Of a stretch of 64,000 bases of DNA, positions 43,766-52,001 are shown one piece after another. Origin of the DNA: UTCHB3 sp008363265 (GTDB taxonomy: Bacteria > Bacteroidota > Ignavibacteria > Ignavibacteriales > Ignavibacteriaceae). The notes under the pieces were generated by a model. It searched no databases. It had not been told where the DNA came from and worked only from the letters and a program-made list of their open reading frames with translations. The position numbers and the translations under genes are program-made. The stretch's first letter is position 1, and every line of letters begins with the position of its first letter. Location of the stretch: NCBI GenBank assembly GCA_045863055.1, contig BTUW01000012.1, positions 1 through 64,000 of the forward strand, read 5' to 3'.

Positions 43766-46154
43766 GGCTTTCTTCGAGAGGCTGTTCAACACTTTTTCGG
43801 CGGAAGCCGAAGAACACCTTTCGGTGATGATGACCTGCCTCCTGAAGCTGGAGAAGATCCCGGCTCCGGCGATCAATTCGCCTGAGATCGTGGAAGAAGT
43901 GTACCGCGAAGCGCACAGTCTAAAAGGCGCTTCCAGAGCTGTCGGTCTCGCGCCGATCGAGTTCCTTCTGCAGGATGTTGAATCATATTTCTCCCTTGTT
44001 AAGAAGGAGGAGATCGAGCCTGATCCTTCGCATTACGACGTGCTGCTCAAGGCTCTTGACCTTACCAAGGAATACATCGACCTCAAAAAGAGGGGGGAAG
44101 ACGGATACGACAAAGAGGAGGAGATGAGGATCCACACCGAAGAGATCAAAATTATTTCTTCGGGGGGTATCACTCAGACCTTGAGAGAGAAACACGAAGA
44201 TTCTCCCGATTCAGGGTTACCTTCGCGGGATGATGATTCATTTCAGTCTTTTGATCATAAGATCGAGCAACTGCGCAAAAAGATCAGACAAAAGAATCAG
44301 ACCCCAAAACCCGTTCCTGAACCCGAAGAGAGCAACCGGGAACCGGACAAAAGTCAGGATACCCTAAAAAAAACCGATGTGTTATCCCAGAGACTTGTTC
44401 CGGAGACAATAAGGCTTTCAACCTCAAAGATAGATGACCTTCGGACCAGCACCGAGGAACTGCTGAATATCAAGCTGAATTTCGATCAGTTGTTCTCAGA
44501 GATAAAACAGCTTGGCAGTGAGGTGGACGGCAAACTGAAAACCGTTGAGGAAACCAATGAAAAGCTGAAGCGGCTTACTCAACTTGCAGAGACCCTTCCT
44601 CCACATCCAAGAGAGATCATTCTTGGAATAGTGGAAAATTTCAATACACTCAGCGAATGGTCGTTCAAACACAATAGGCGGATGAACGAACTCGCTTCCT
44701 CGGTAAAGAAGTACAGGATTGCTTCGCAGCGCCTTATCAGCGAAGTGAACGACCACTCGCAGACACTTCTTATGCTCCCTTTCAGTTATATCCTCGACAT
44801 CATCCCGAAGGCAATGAGAGACCTTGCGAGGGCTCTCAGAAAAGAGACCGAACTTCTCATAACCGGAGCCGATATAGAAGTGGACAGGAGGATACTTGAA
44901 GAACTCAAAGACCCGTTGCTGCACATTATCCGGAATAGCATCGACCACGGCATCGAATTCCCGTCGGAAAGATTGAAAAAAGGGAAACCGAAAGAGGGGA
45001 ACATCTCTATCGATATCACGGGACCGGTGGAGGGAAATATCATTCTGACAGTGTCCGATGACGGCCGCGGTCTCGATGTTGATACCATCTACGAAAAGGC
45101 GGTTGAGAAGGGATTTATCGAGAAAGAAGAGAATGGAGAGATAGATGAAACAAAGGTTTCTGACCTGATCTTTCAGTCGGGGGTTACAACCGCGGGCGTG
45201 GTTACCGATATCTCCGGAAGGGGACTGGGTATGAGCATTGTGAAAGAGAAAGTTGAGAAACTTAAAGGTTCTGTCGCGGTAGCCAGTGAACGTGGGAAGT
45301 TCTTCCAGGTTGTGATAAAATTACCGGTAAAAATATCCACCACCCGTGGTGTAAGAGTTACGGCCGGGAAGTTCAAATTCATTCTTGAATCACACTATGT
45401 AGAGAAAATAGTCCGTTATAACAAGAGTGAGATAAAGTATTACGGAGAAGGGTTTGGTATAATCGGTGATGATGAATTGGTGCCCGTGAAAATTCTCAAA
45501 AGTGATCTTGGGCTCGACAATTCACCGCTCGACAGGGGAGTGTACCCCTGCATCTTCCTCAGAGCCCGGGAACGCAGGATCGCCCTGCTCGTGGATGAAG
45601 TTAGCGACGAACTGGAAATTATCATCAAGCCCTTCCAGCCTCCACTGGATGCGATAAAAAAATACACAGGTGCGAGTGTGTTGGGCGACGGAAGGCTCTA
45701 TCCTGTTCTGAGCTCCGCCTGGTTGCTCGGACTCGAGGGAATCACCGACGCCGACCGGTCCCTCCTCGGGGAGACGAAGGAAAAAGACCTTCTGGTGGTT
45801 GATGACTCGAAGACCTCCCGGACCCTGCTGCTCGAGATCCTTGAGGGTGCCGGATTCAACGTTGACACCGCCAAAGACGGGGTGGAAGCCTACAAGATGC
45901 TGACATCGAAAAAGTACGATGCCCTGGTTTCAGACATTGAGATGCCCAATATGAACGGACTGCAGCTGACCGAAAAAGTGAGGACAACACCAGCTCTTGC
46001 ATCTCTTCCCGTGATCCTTGTTACGGGACTGGCAACAGAGGAAGACAAGGCCCGGGGAACCAAGGCAGGGGCAAATGCCTACATTCTGAAGAAGAGTTTC
46101 GATCAGTCAATTTTGATCGATACCATCAAATTTTTTGTTGAAGGCAGGGATTAA
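43758..46154 (+). CDS. cheA: CheA histidine kinase fused to a receiver domain
   Basis: A 798-residue hybrid. P1 Hpt domain with His53 in VYREAHSLKGASRA; a charged low-complexity linker (140-215) instead of a clear P2; a dimerisation and kinase core with LLHIIRNSIDHGIEFPSERL, DDGRGLD and GRGLGMSIV; a CheW-like regulatory domain (about 520-650); and a C-terminal receiver domain (about 676-798) with phospho-acceptor Asp726 (VSDIEMPNMNG). This FrzE-like fusion may replace a free CheY, or act as a phosphate sink. It ends the chemosensory operon. Confidence 0.93.
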   Translation: MDKAFFERLFNTFSAEAEEHLSVMMTCLLKLEKIPAPAINSPEIVEEVYREAHSLKGASRAVGLAPIEFLLQDVESYFSLVKKEEIEPDPSHYDVLLKALDLTKEYIDLKKRGEDGYDKEEEMRIHTEEIKIISSGGITQTLREKHEDSPDSGLPSRDDDSFQSFDHKIEQLRKKIRQKNQTPKPVPEPEESNREPDKSQDTLKKTDVLSQRLVPETIRLSTSKIDDLRTSTEELLNIKLNFDQLFSEIKQLGSEVDGKLKTVEETNEKLKRLTQLAETLPPHPREIILGIVENFNTLSEWSFKHNRRMNELASSVKKYRIASQRLISEVNDHSQTLLMLPFSYILDIIPKAMRDLARALRKETELLITGADIEVDRRILEELKDPLLHIIRNSIDHGIEFPSERLKKGKPKEGNISIDITGPVEGNIILTVSDDGRGLDVDTIYEKAVEKGFIEKEENGEIDETKVSDLIFQSGVTTAGVVTDISGRGLGMSIVKEKVEKLKGSVAVASERGKFFQVVIKLPVKISTTRGVRVTAGKFKFILESHYVEKIVRYNKSEIKYYGEGFGIIGDDELVPVKILKSDLGLDNSPLDRGVYPCIFLRARERRIALLVDEVSDELEIIIKPFQPPLDAIKKYTGASVLGDGRLYPVLSSAWLLGLEGITDADRSLLGETKEKDLLVVDDSKTSRTLLLEILEGAGFNVDTAKDGVEAYKMLTSKKYDALVSDIEMPNMNGLQLTEKVRTTPALASLPVILVTGLATEEDKARGTKAGANAYILKKSFDQSILIDTIKFFVEGRD

Positions 46155-46167
46155 TTCATTAATTTTG
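46138..46167 (+). promoter_or_regulatory. promoter of the receiver-kinase gene (Bacteroidota type)
   Basis: TTG (46138-46140), 19 bases and TAATTTTG (46160-46167), a full TAnnTTTG match; the upstream box also reads TTTG at 46134-46137. It starts within the end of cheA. The leader to the gene at 46247 is about 70 bases, with a GAGGAAG ribosome site. Confidence 0.6.
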
Positions 46168-46246
46168 TATCTTGGATAGCAGATTTTAATCTTATTGCGC
46201 AAAAAAAAAGATCGCGACAAATTATCCGAGTCGCATCGAGGAAGAA

Positions 46247-47518
46247 ATGATCAGTTACATCTTAGTCGTTGAAGACAGTCCCACTCAGCTGGAGCAATTA
46301 GCCTACATTCTTGAAACGGAAGGATATCCGGTAAAGACGGCGGTCAATGGCGTTGAGGCGATGAAAGTGATCGATGAGGGAAAACCGGCATTGATCGTAA
46401 CAGACATCCTGATGCCGGAGATGGATGGTTATGAGCTTTGCAGAAAAGTTAAAGATACTCCCGATACCCGGGATATTCCTGTAATGCTGCTTACCAATCT
46501 GTCTGATCCTCACGATGTCATTAAAGGTCTGCAATCCGGAGCTGACAATTTTCTTACGAAACCCTACAACAAGGATTTCCTCCTCTCCCGCATCAAGTAT
46601 GTTCTTGTAAATCAGGAGATCAGACATACCATGCCTGTATCTAATATGGGTATGGAGATCGTTTTCGGTGGTAAAAAGTATTTTATCAATTCCGACAGAA
46701 TTCAGATAATCGATCTGCTCCTGTCCACGTACGAAAACGCGATCCAGAAGAACGGTGAACTTGCCGAGGCCAATCAGCAGCTTCTTAGGATGCACAGAGA
46801 ACTGGCAAAGAAAAACAACGAACTTGAAAAACTGAACAAAGACAAGAATAAATTCCTCTCGATGGCCGCTCATGACCTAAGAAATCCGGTTGGTGCCATC
46901 CTCAGTTTCGGTCTGATCCTGCAGGAGGAGGCAAGGAAGAAACTTGGTCCCGACGATCAGGAATTCATCAATATTATAGTAAATTCCAGCGATTTTGTTC
47001 TGAAACTCCTTAATGAACTCCTCGATATTTCGGTTATTGAATCGGGCGATCTTAATCTTAAAAAGATGGAACTCGAGTTTACCAATCTTGTGCAGAACAA
47101 TATTGCCCTGAACAAGGTACTCGCGGACAAGAAGAACATCCACATCGACTATGATTCAAACTTTGATGAGATAGTGGCCGATGTTGACCCTGTAAAGATA
47201 GAACAGGTTCTGAATAATCTTATCTCTAACGCGATCAAATTCTCGTTCCCGGGGAGCGTTATTACGGTTTTCGTGAAAAAGCTCGAAAACGAGATAGTCT
47301 TCGGAGTAAAAGACAACGGTCAGGGTATCCCTTCCACTGAGATCAACAAACTCTTTGTGCCGTTTGAAAAGCTCAGCGTCAAGTCGACTGCGGGCGAGAA
47401 GAGCACGGGTCTGGGTCTCGTGATCGTGAAGAAGATCATGGAAGCCCACCGTGGAAGAGTGGAAGTAGAGAGCAAGCAAGGTCAGGGCTCAACCTTTACC
47501 TGCACTCTACCTTTGTAA
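46247..47518 (+). CDS. receiver domain-histidine kinase fusion
   Basis: A 423-residue cytosolic protein: N-terminal receiver domain (5-120) with Asp53 (VTDILMPEMDG), a coiled-coil linker (165-200), a HisKA domain with His209 in MAAHDLRNP and a HATPase domain with VLNNLISNAIKFS, DNGQGIP and STGLGLVIVKKIM. There is no membrane or PAS domain. It could be driven by phosphate from the neighbouring CheA system or another kinase, and pass it on. It ends two bases before the convergent efflux pump gene. Confidence 0.92.
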   Translation: MISYILVVEDSPTQLEQLAYILETEGYPVKTAVNGVEAMKVIDEGKPALIVTDILMPEMDGYELCRKVKDTPDTRDIPVMLLTNLSDPHDVIKGLQSGADNFLTKPYNKDFLLSRIKYVLVNQEIRHTMPVSNMGMEIVFGGKKYFINSDRIQIIDLLLSTYENAIQKNGELAEANQQLLRMHRELAKKNNELEKLNKDKNKFLSMAAHDLRNPVGAILSFGLILQEEARKKLGPDDQEFINIIVNSSDFVLKLLNELLDISVIESGDLNLKKMELEFTNLVQNNIALNKVLADKKNIHIDYDSNFDEIVADVDPVKIEQVLNNLISNAIKFSFPGSVITVFVKKLENEIVFGVKDNGQGIPSTEINKLFVPFEKLSVKSTAGEKSTGLGLVIVKKIMEAHRGRVEVESKQGQGSTFTCTLPL

Positions 47519-47520
47519 TT

Positions 47521-50500
47521 TTACTGTTTTTCCATTTCCGATAGATCCGGCAGTGTGTTCAGATGCCTGGGCGACAGGTACGAGTACATCGCCGGTATCA
47601 CATAAAGTGTCAGCACTGTTGAAAAGATCAACCCGCCGATAATTGCGATTCCCATCGATACCCTGCTTTCCGAACCTGCTCCCAATGCCAGTGCAATCGG
47701 AAGTGTACCCAGAATGGTTGACAGACTCGTCATCAGGATCGGTCTGAACCTCAGTTCAGCAGCTTCCTTTACTGCCGTCATCAGATCAGACCCGGCTTCA
47801 CGTCTCTGATTCGCGAACTCAACTATCAGAATTCCGTTTTTCGTAACCAGACCAATAAGCATGATCTGACCGATCTGACTGAAAATATTCAGGGTCTGTC
47901 CAAAAAACGAGAGTGAGAACACCGCTCCGGCTATGGCGAGTGGCACAGTGAGCATGATGATAAAAGGGTCCCTGAAGCTCTCGAACTGTGCTGCCAAAAC
48001 AAGGTATATCAGAATAATGGCGAGCAAAAATGTGAAAACAAGTGACGATGAGCTGTCAACGAAATCCTTTGAAGCTCCTTCAAGTGCGGTGGTGTATTTG
48101 TCACCCAGCACCTTGTCTGCGATTTTATCCATCTCGGCTATCCCGTCACCGATCGTTTTTCCTTCCGCGAGACCGGCTGACACGGTAGCGGATGAATATC
48201 TGTTAAATCTGTAGAGCTGCGGTGGCGAGCTTCTCTCGGTCAGTTTCACAATATTGTCAAGCTGGATCATTTCGCCTTTCCTGTTCTTCACGAACATGGA
48301 TCGGAGATCAAGCGGCTGATTTCTGTCAGACCGTTCCAACTGGCCGATTATCTGATACTGTTTCCCGTTTTTAATAAAGTAGCCGAAACGTTGTCCGCTC
48401 AGTGAGAACTGGAGTGTTGTCGCGACATCTGACACAGAGACACCGAGGTCCCGGGCCTTTGAACGGTCGATCTCAACCACCACTTCAGGCTTGTTGAACT
48501 TGAGATTCACATCAGTAACGGCGAATACCGGACTCTGTCTTGCTTCGGCGAGGAACGTGGGCAATATTTCACGCAATTCTTCATAACTGTTCGCTTGAAT
48601 CACATACTGAACAGGCAGACCGCCGCGTCCGCCGCCACCGATCGACTGATCCTGAATAACAATAGCACGGGCATCATTGAATTCCCTTACAGCACCGGTG
48701 ATCGCCTGGGCGATCTGTTGCTGCGACCTTTCCCTTTCCTCCCGCTCTTTAAGGAGCACCCGGATAAACCCAGAGTTCGTGGAACTGGCTCCGAATCCCG
48801 GTGCGGTTACCATGACCATGTTATCCGCTTCCGGCACAAGCATCTGCATCTGATCGTGCAGCCTGATCATGTACCTGTCCATAAAGTCGTAAGAAGTGCC
48901 TTCGGGTGCCGTGGCCTGGATACGCATCTGCCCCCTGTCTTCCTGTGGGCTGAGCTCCGACTGAAGGTTCCCGCCGAACCAGTAGATAACCAGCCCCGCG
49001 AGTAACATCACAGGGAAGGCGACCCATCTGATCCGCATGAATGACTCAAGTGTCCGCCGGTAAAATGATGTCATCCAGACGAAGAAAGGTTCGGTTACAT
49101 TGTAAAACCAGGAGTGTTTTTCGTGCGACTTAAGCATTCTCGAACTCATCATCGGCGTCAGGGTAAGCGCCACAAACGCGGAGATGATAACCGAACCTGC
49201 AATAACGTATCCGAACTCTTTGAAAAGTTTACCCGTGAGTCCCTGAAGGAAGACTATCGGGAGGAATACGGAAGCAAGTGAAACCGTGGTCGAGATGATC
49301 GCAAAGAATATCTCGGAAGAACCTTTGACCGCTGCCTCGATCGGAGTGAGTCCCTCTTCAATTTTTCTGTAGATATTTTCGAGCACAACTATGGCGTCAT
49401 CGACAACAATTCCGATCGCCAGAACTATACCAAGCAGCGTAAGAACATTTATCGAGAATCCCGCCGCGTACATAATAAAGAAAGCTCCGATCAGTGAGAT
49501 GGGGATGGCGAGGATCGGGATAAGTGTCGTCCGCCAGCTTCTGAGGAAGAGAAAAATAATAACTATAACCAGACCGAAAGCGATGAATATCGTTTCCATT
49601 ACTTCGCTGATCGATTTCCGGATAAACTTGGTGGCATCGAATCCCAGCATTATGTCCATATCTGCCGGGAGGTCTTTCTTTATCTCTTCAATTCTTTTAT
49701 AGAACTCATCAGCTATCTGGATGTGGTTACTCCCCGGCAGCGGGACGATAACAATACCCACCATCGGGATACCATCCCTGCGGAGGATCGTTCTTTCGTT
49801 TTCGGGGAAATACTCTGCATGACCGATATCCGAGAGTCTGACAGTTTCACCCTGTTCATCCCTGATGATAAGGTTGTTGAAGTCTTCCGGGGTCTGAAGA
49901 AGTCCAAGGGTTCGCACCGTGAGTTCGGTATTGTCACCCTCGAGTCTTCCGGATGGGAGCTCGACATTTTCGATCCGGAGAACATTTCTGACTTCCACCG
50001 GGGTAACGTTGAACGCGTTCATTTTTACGGGATCCAGCCACAGCCTCATCGAGTACCGTTTCTCGCCCCAGATCTGGATAGCACTCACTCCCGGGATTGT
50101 CTGGAGTTTCTCTTTAAGCACGTTTCGTGCATAGTCTGAAAGTTGCAGAATGCTTCTTTCTTTTCCGCTCACGTTCACCATTACTATCGGGATGGCATCA
50201 GCATCCGCCTTTGTTACAACAGGTGGATCGGCATCCGGTGGTATCTGATTTATCGCCCGGGAAACCCTGTCACGGACGTCGTTTGCCGCTGTTTCAAGAT
50301 CGACATCAACGTTAAACTCCACAGTGATGATGCTTCTTCCGTCGCGTGAAGTGGATGTCAGGCTTCTGATACCTGCAATTCCGTTGATCGATTCTTCAAG
50401 CGGCTCGGTTATCTGCGATTCGATAACTGTCGCGTTCGCGCCGATATAATTTGTCTGTACGGTGATCACAGGCGGGTCGATGCTTGGGTATTCCCTTACA

Positions 50501-50598
50501 CCGAGTGAAGTGTAGCCGATCGCGCCAAAAAGAACCACGACGATCGACATAACGATTGCGAGAACCGGCCTCCGGATACTTATCGAGGATAAACTCAT
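47521..50598 (-). CDS. RND efflux pump inner-membrane subunit (AcrB/MexF-like)
   Basis: A 1025-residue RND transporter with the standard layout: helix 1 at 12-30, a large periplasmic loop, six helices, a second periplasmic loop and helices to the end. The proton-relay aspartates are in GIVVDDAIVVLENI of helix 4. It is part of a tripartite export pump and probably exports hydrophobic drugs or lipid-like compounds. The adaptor gene lies upstream with a four-base overlap; no TolC-like channel gene is adjacent. Confidence 0.95.
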   Translation of the reverse strand: MSLSSISIRRPVLAIVMSIVVVLFGAIGYTSLGVREYPSIDPPVITVQTNYIGANATVIESQITEPLEESINGIAGIRSLTSTSRDGRSIITVEFNVDVDLETAANDVRDRVSRAINQIPPDADPPVVTKADADAIPIVMVNVSGKERSILQLSDYARNVLKEKLQTIPGVSAIQIWGEKRYSMRLWLDPVKMNAFNVTPVEVRNVLRIENVELPSGRLEGDNTELTVRTLGLLQTPEDFNNLIIRDEQGETVRLSDIGHAEYFPENERTILRRDGIPMVGIVIVPLPGSNHIQIADEFYKRIEEIKKDLPADMDIMLGFDATKFIRKSISEVMETIFIAFGLVIVIIFLFLRSWRTTLIPILAIPISLIGAFFIMYAAGFSINVLTLLGIVLAIGIVVDDAIVVLENIYRKIEEGLTPIEAAVKGSSEIFFAIISTTVSLASVFLPIVFLQGLTGKLFKEFGYVIAGSVIISAFVALTLTPMMSSRMLKSHEKHSWFYNVTEPFFVWMTSFYRRTLESFMRIRWVAFPVMLLAGLVIYWFGGNLQSELSPQEDRGQMRIQATAPEGTSYDFMDRYMIRLHDQMQMLVPEADNMVMVTAPGFGASSTNSGFIRVLLKEREERERSQQQIAQAITGAVREFNDARAIVIQDQSIGGGGRGGLPVQYVIQANSYEELREILPTFLAEARQSPVFAVTDVNLKFNKPEVVVEIDRSKARDLGVSVSDVATTLQFSLSGQRFGYFIKNGKQYQIIGQLERSDRNQPLDLRSMFVKNRKGEMIQLDNIVKLTERSSPPQLYRFNRYSSATVSAGLAEGKTIGDGIAEMDKIADKVLGDKYTTALEGASKDFVDSSSSLVFTFLLAIILIYLVLAAQFESFRDPFIIMLTVPLAIAGAVFSLSFFGQTLNIFSQIGQIMLIGLVTKNGILIVEFANQRREAGSDLMTAVKEAAELRFRPILMTSLSTILGTLPIALALGAGSESRVSMGIAIIGGLIFSTVLTLYVIPAMYSYLSPRHLNTLPDLSEMEKQ

Positions 50599-51674
50599 TT
50601 TTCGATCCCGGTCAGTTTCACTGGAGCATCACGTCTTAACTGGATCAAACCTGAAACGATAAGTGTGTCACCCGGTTCGATGCCGGAGAGTATCTGTACC
50701 ACCTTCTCCGTTCTGTCACCGATCTCAACCGGGGCTGAGAAGGCCTTACCGCCCCTGTAGAGAAACGCCGAATGCCCCGCGATCTCCGGTACGAGCGTTT
50801 CTGAAGGGATCAGAATGGTCTGAACAGGAGCAGTGAGAGATACCAAAACCTCGATAACCTTGCCCGGGACGAATCCCGGGGTTTTACCTGTGATATTGGC
50901 TCTTACTTTAAGAGTGGCGGTGCTTGCGTCAACTCCCGGTTCCACCGCATAGATCCTGGCGTTTGAAGGTTCAATACCGTTACCGGTGGTGAATGAAACC
51001 GTGTTGCCTTCTTTAATATAAATAGAGTAGTTTTGAGGTACGGCGAAATCGATCTTGAGTCTTGAAGTGCTTTGTAGAGTTGCGATTTTCTGACCGGGTG
51101 AGACGAACGCACCCTCGGAGAGGTATCTTAACCCGATCTTGCCCGCGAATGGGGCTTTAATTTCGGTCTTTTCGATCTGTGCCTTGTTGAGTTCGACATC
51201 CGCGAGAATTGCCGAATACTCAAAAGCAGCCACGTCATACTGCTCTTTGGTAGTACCGTTCACCTCGAGAAGTTTTTCCTGACGGTCGAGGTTTTGCCGG
51301 GCAAGTTTCAACCGTATCTCATTCTTCTTGAGCTGAGCCTGAAGGTCGGCATCATTGATCTTAACGAGTATCTGACCTTTTGCGACGGTGGCGCCTTCCT
51401 TGAAATTAATTTTGATGATCTTCCCTGAAACCTCGGGGGAGAGGTCAACCCACTCATCAGCAATTATCTTACCCATCACCTTGATCTCCGAGGCGAAAGA
51501 ATCATACTTCAGGATCTTACCCTTTACTTCGACAGGTCCCGATTGGCGTGAACCGCCCCCTTTGCCCTTATCGTCTTTTTTCTTTTCACCGCCTGAAAAC
51601 ATTGGCCAGAGGACCAACGCGGCGACAATCACTGTGATTAAAGAGTAAATTATGATCTTTGTGCGTTTTGACAT
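50595..51674 (-). CDS. RND efflux adaptor (membrane fusion protein)
   Basis: A 359-residue periplasmic adaptor with an N-terminal membrane helix (8-26). The lipoyl half-domain motif is followed by a helical hairpin (about 100-160: LKKNEIRLKLARQNLDRQEKLLEV) and the second lipoyl half ending APFAGKIGLRYLSEGAFVSPG. Barrel and membrane-proximal domains follow. It bridges the pump and an outer-membrane channel. It starts the two-gene minus-strand operon and overlaps the pump gene by four bases. The 194 bases before the gene up to the tRNA hold no other gene, only AT-rich sequence with the tRNA promoter at its far end. Confidence 0.92.
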   Translation of the reverse strand: MSKRTKIIIYSLITVIVAALVLWPMFSGGEKKKDDKGKGGGSRQSGPVEVKGKILKYDSFASEIKVMGKIIADEWVDLSPEVSGKIIKINFKEGATVAKGQILVKINDADLQAQLKKNEIRLKLARQNLDRQEKLLEVNGTTKEQYDVAAFEYSAILADVELNKAQIEKTEIKAPFAGKIGLRYLSEGAFVSPGQKIATLQSTSRLKIDFAVPQNYSIYIKEGNTVSFTTGNGIEPSNARIYAVEPGVDASTATLKVRANITGKTPGFVPGKVIEVLVSLTAPVQTILIPSETLVPEIAGHSAFLYRGGKAFSAPVEIGDRTEKVVQILSGIEPGDTLIVSGLIQLRRDAPVKLTGIEK

Positions 51675-51825
51675 GCTGACTACCGGTGTTTGGAGGCGTG
51701 AAGCTTCCGTTCAAAAATAACAGGTTTCGGAGGAACGGTGTCCTAATTTTACGTTACAATATTGTAAATATAACAAAAAATGGCCCGTAAAACGTTTCAA
51801 AAAGAGGGGTAAAAGTGGAGTCTGT

Positions 51826-51856
51826 TTTGCAAATTCAAGGAAAATGCTTAAATTTC
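51826..51856 (+). promoter_or_regulatory. tRNA promoter (Bacteroidota type)
   Basis: TTTG (51826-51829), 19 bases and TAAATTTC (51849-51856), seven of eight to TAnnTTTG (six fixed positions, one mismatch). The tRNA begins 12 bases after the second box, a typical distance for start of transcription just before the mature end. Confidence 0.65.
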
Positions 51857-51868
51857 AGGTCTGAATAT

Positions 51869-51942
51869 GGCGCGTTCGTCTAGCGGTTCAGGACGCTGCC
51901 CTCTCAAGGCAGAGATCACGGGTTCGAATCCCGTACGCGCTA
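51869..51942 (+). tRNA. tRNA-Glu (anticodon CTC)
   Basis: A complete cloverleaf: acceptor stem GGCGCGT with ACGCGCT (one G-U pair), D-arm TCTAGCGGTTCAGGA, anticodon stem CTGCC/GGCAG with loop CTCTCAA (anticodon CTC at 51903-51905, codon GAG), and T-arm ACGGG-TTCGAAT-CCCGT. The discriminator base is A at 51942; CCA is not encoded. It sits alone between the adaptor gene and a terminator. Confidence 0.96.
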
Positions 51943-51945
51943 CAA

Positions 51946-51985
51946 AAAAAACCCGGATCATTTTGATGCATCCGGGTTTTTTATT
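51946..51985. terminator. bidirectional Rho-independent terminator
   Basis: AAAAAACCCGGAT (51946-51958) and ATCCGGGTTTTTT (51970-51982) form a 13-pair stem with an 11-base loop. A-rich on one side and T-rich on the other, it can stop the tRNA transcript from the left and the T9SS cargo gene (52002-54128) from the right. Confidence 0.92.
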
Positions 51986-52001
51986 ATCCAACCATTAAAT
52001 T

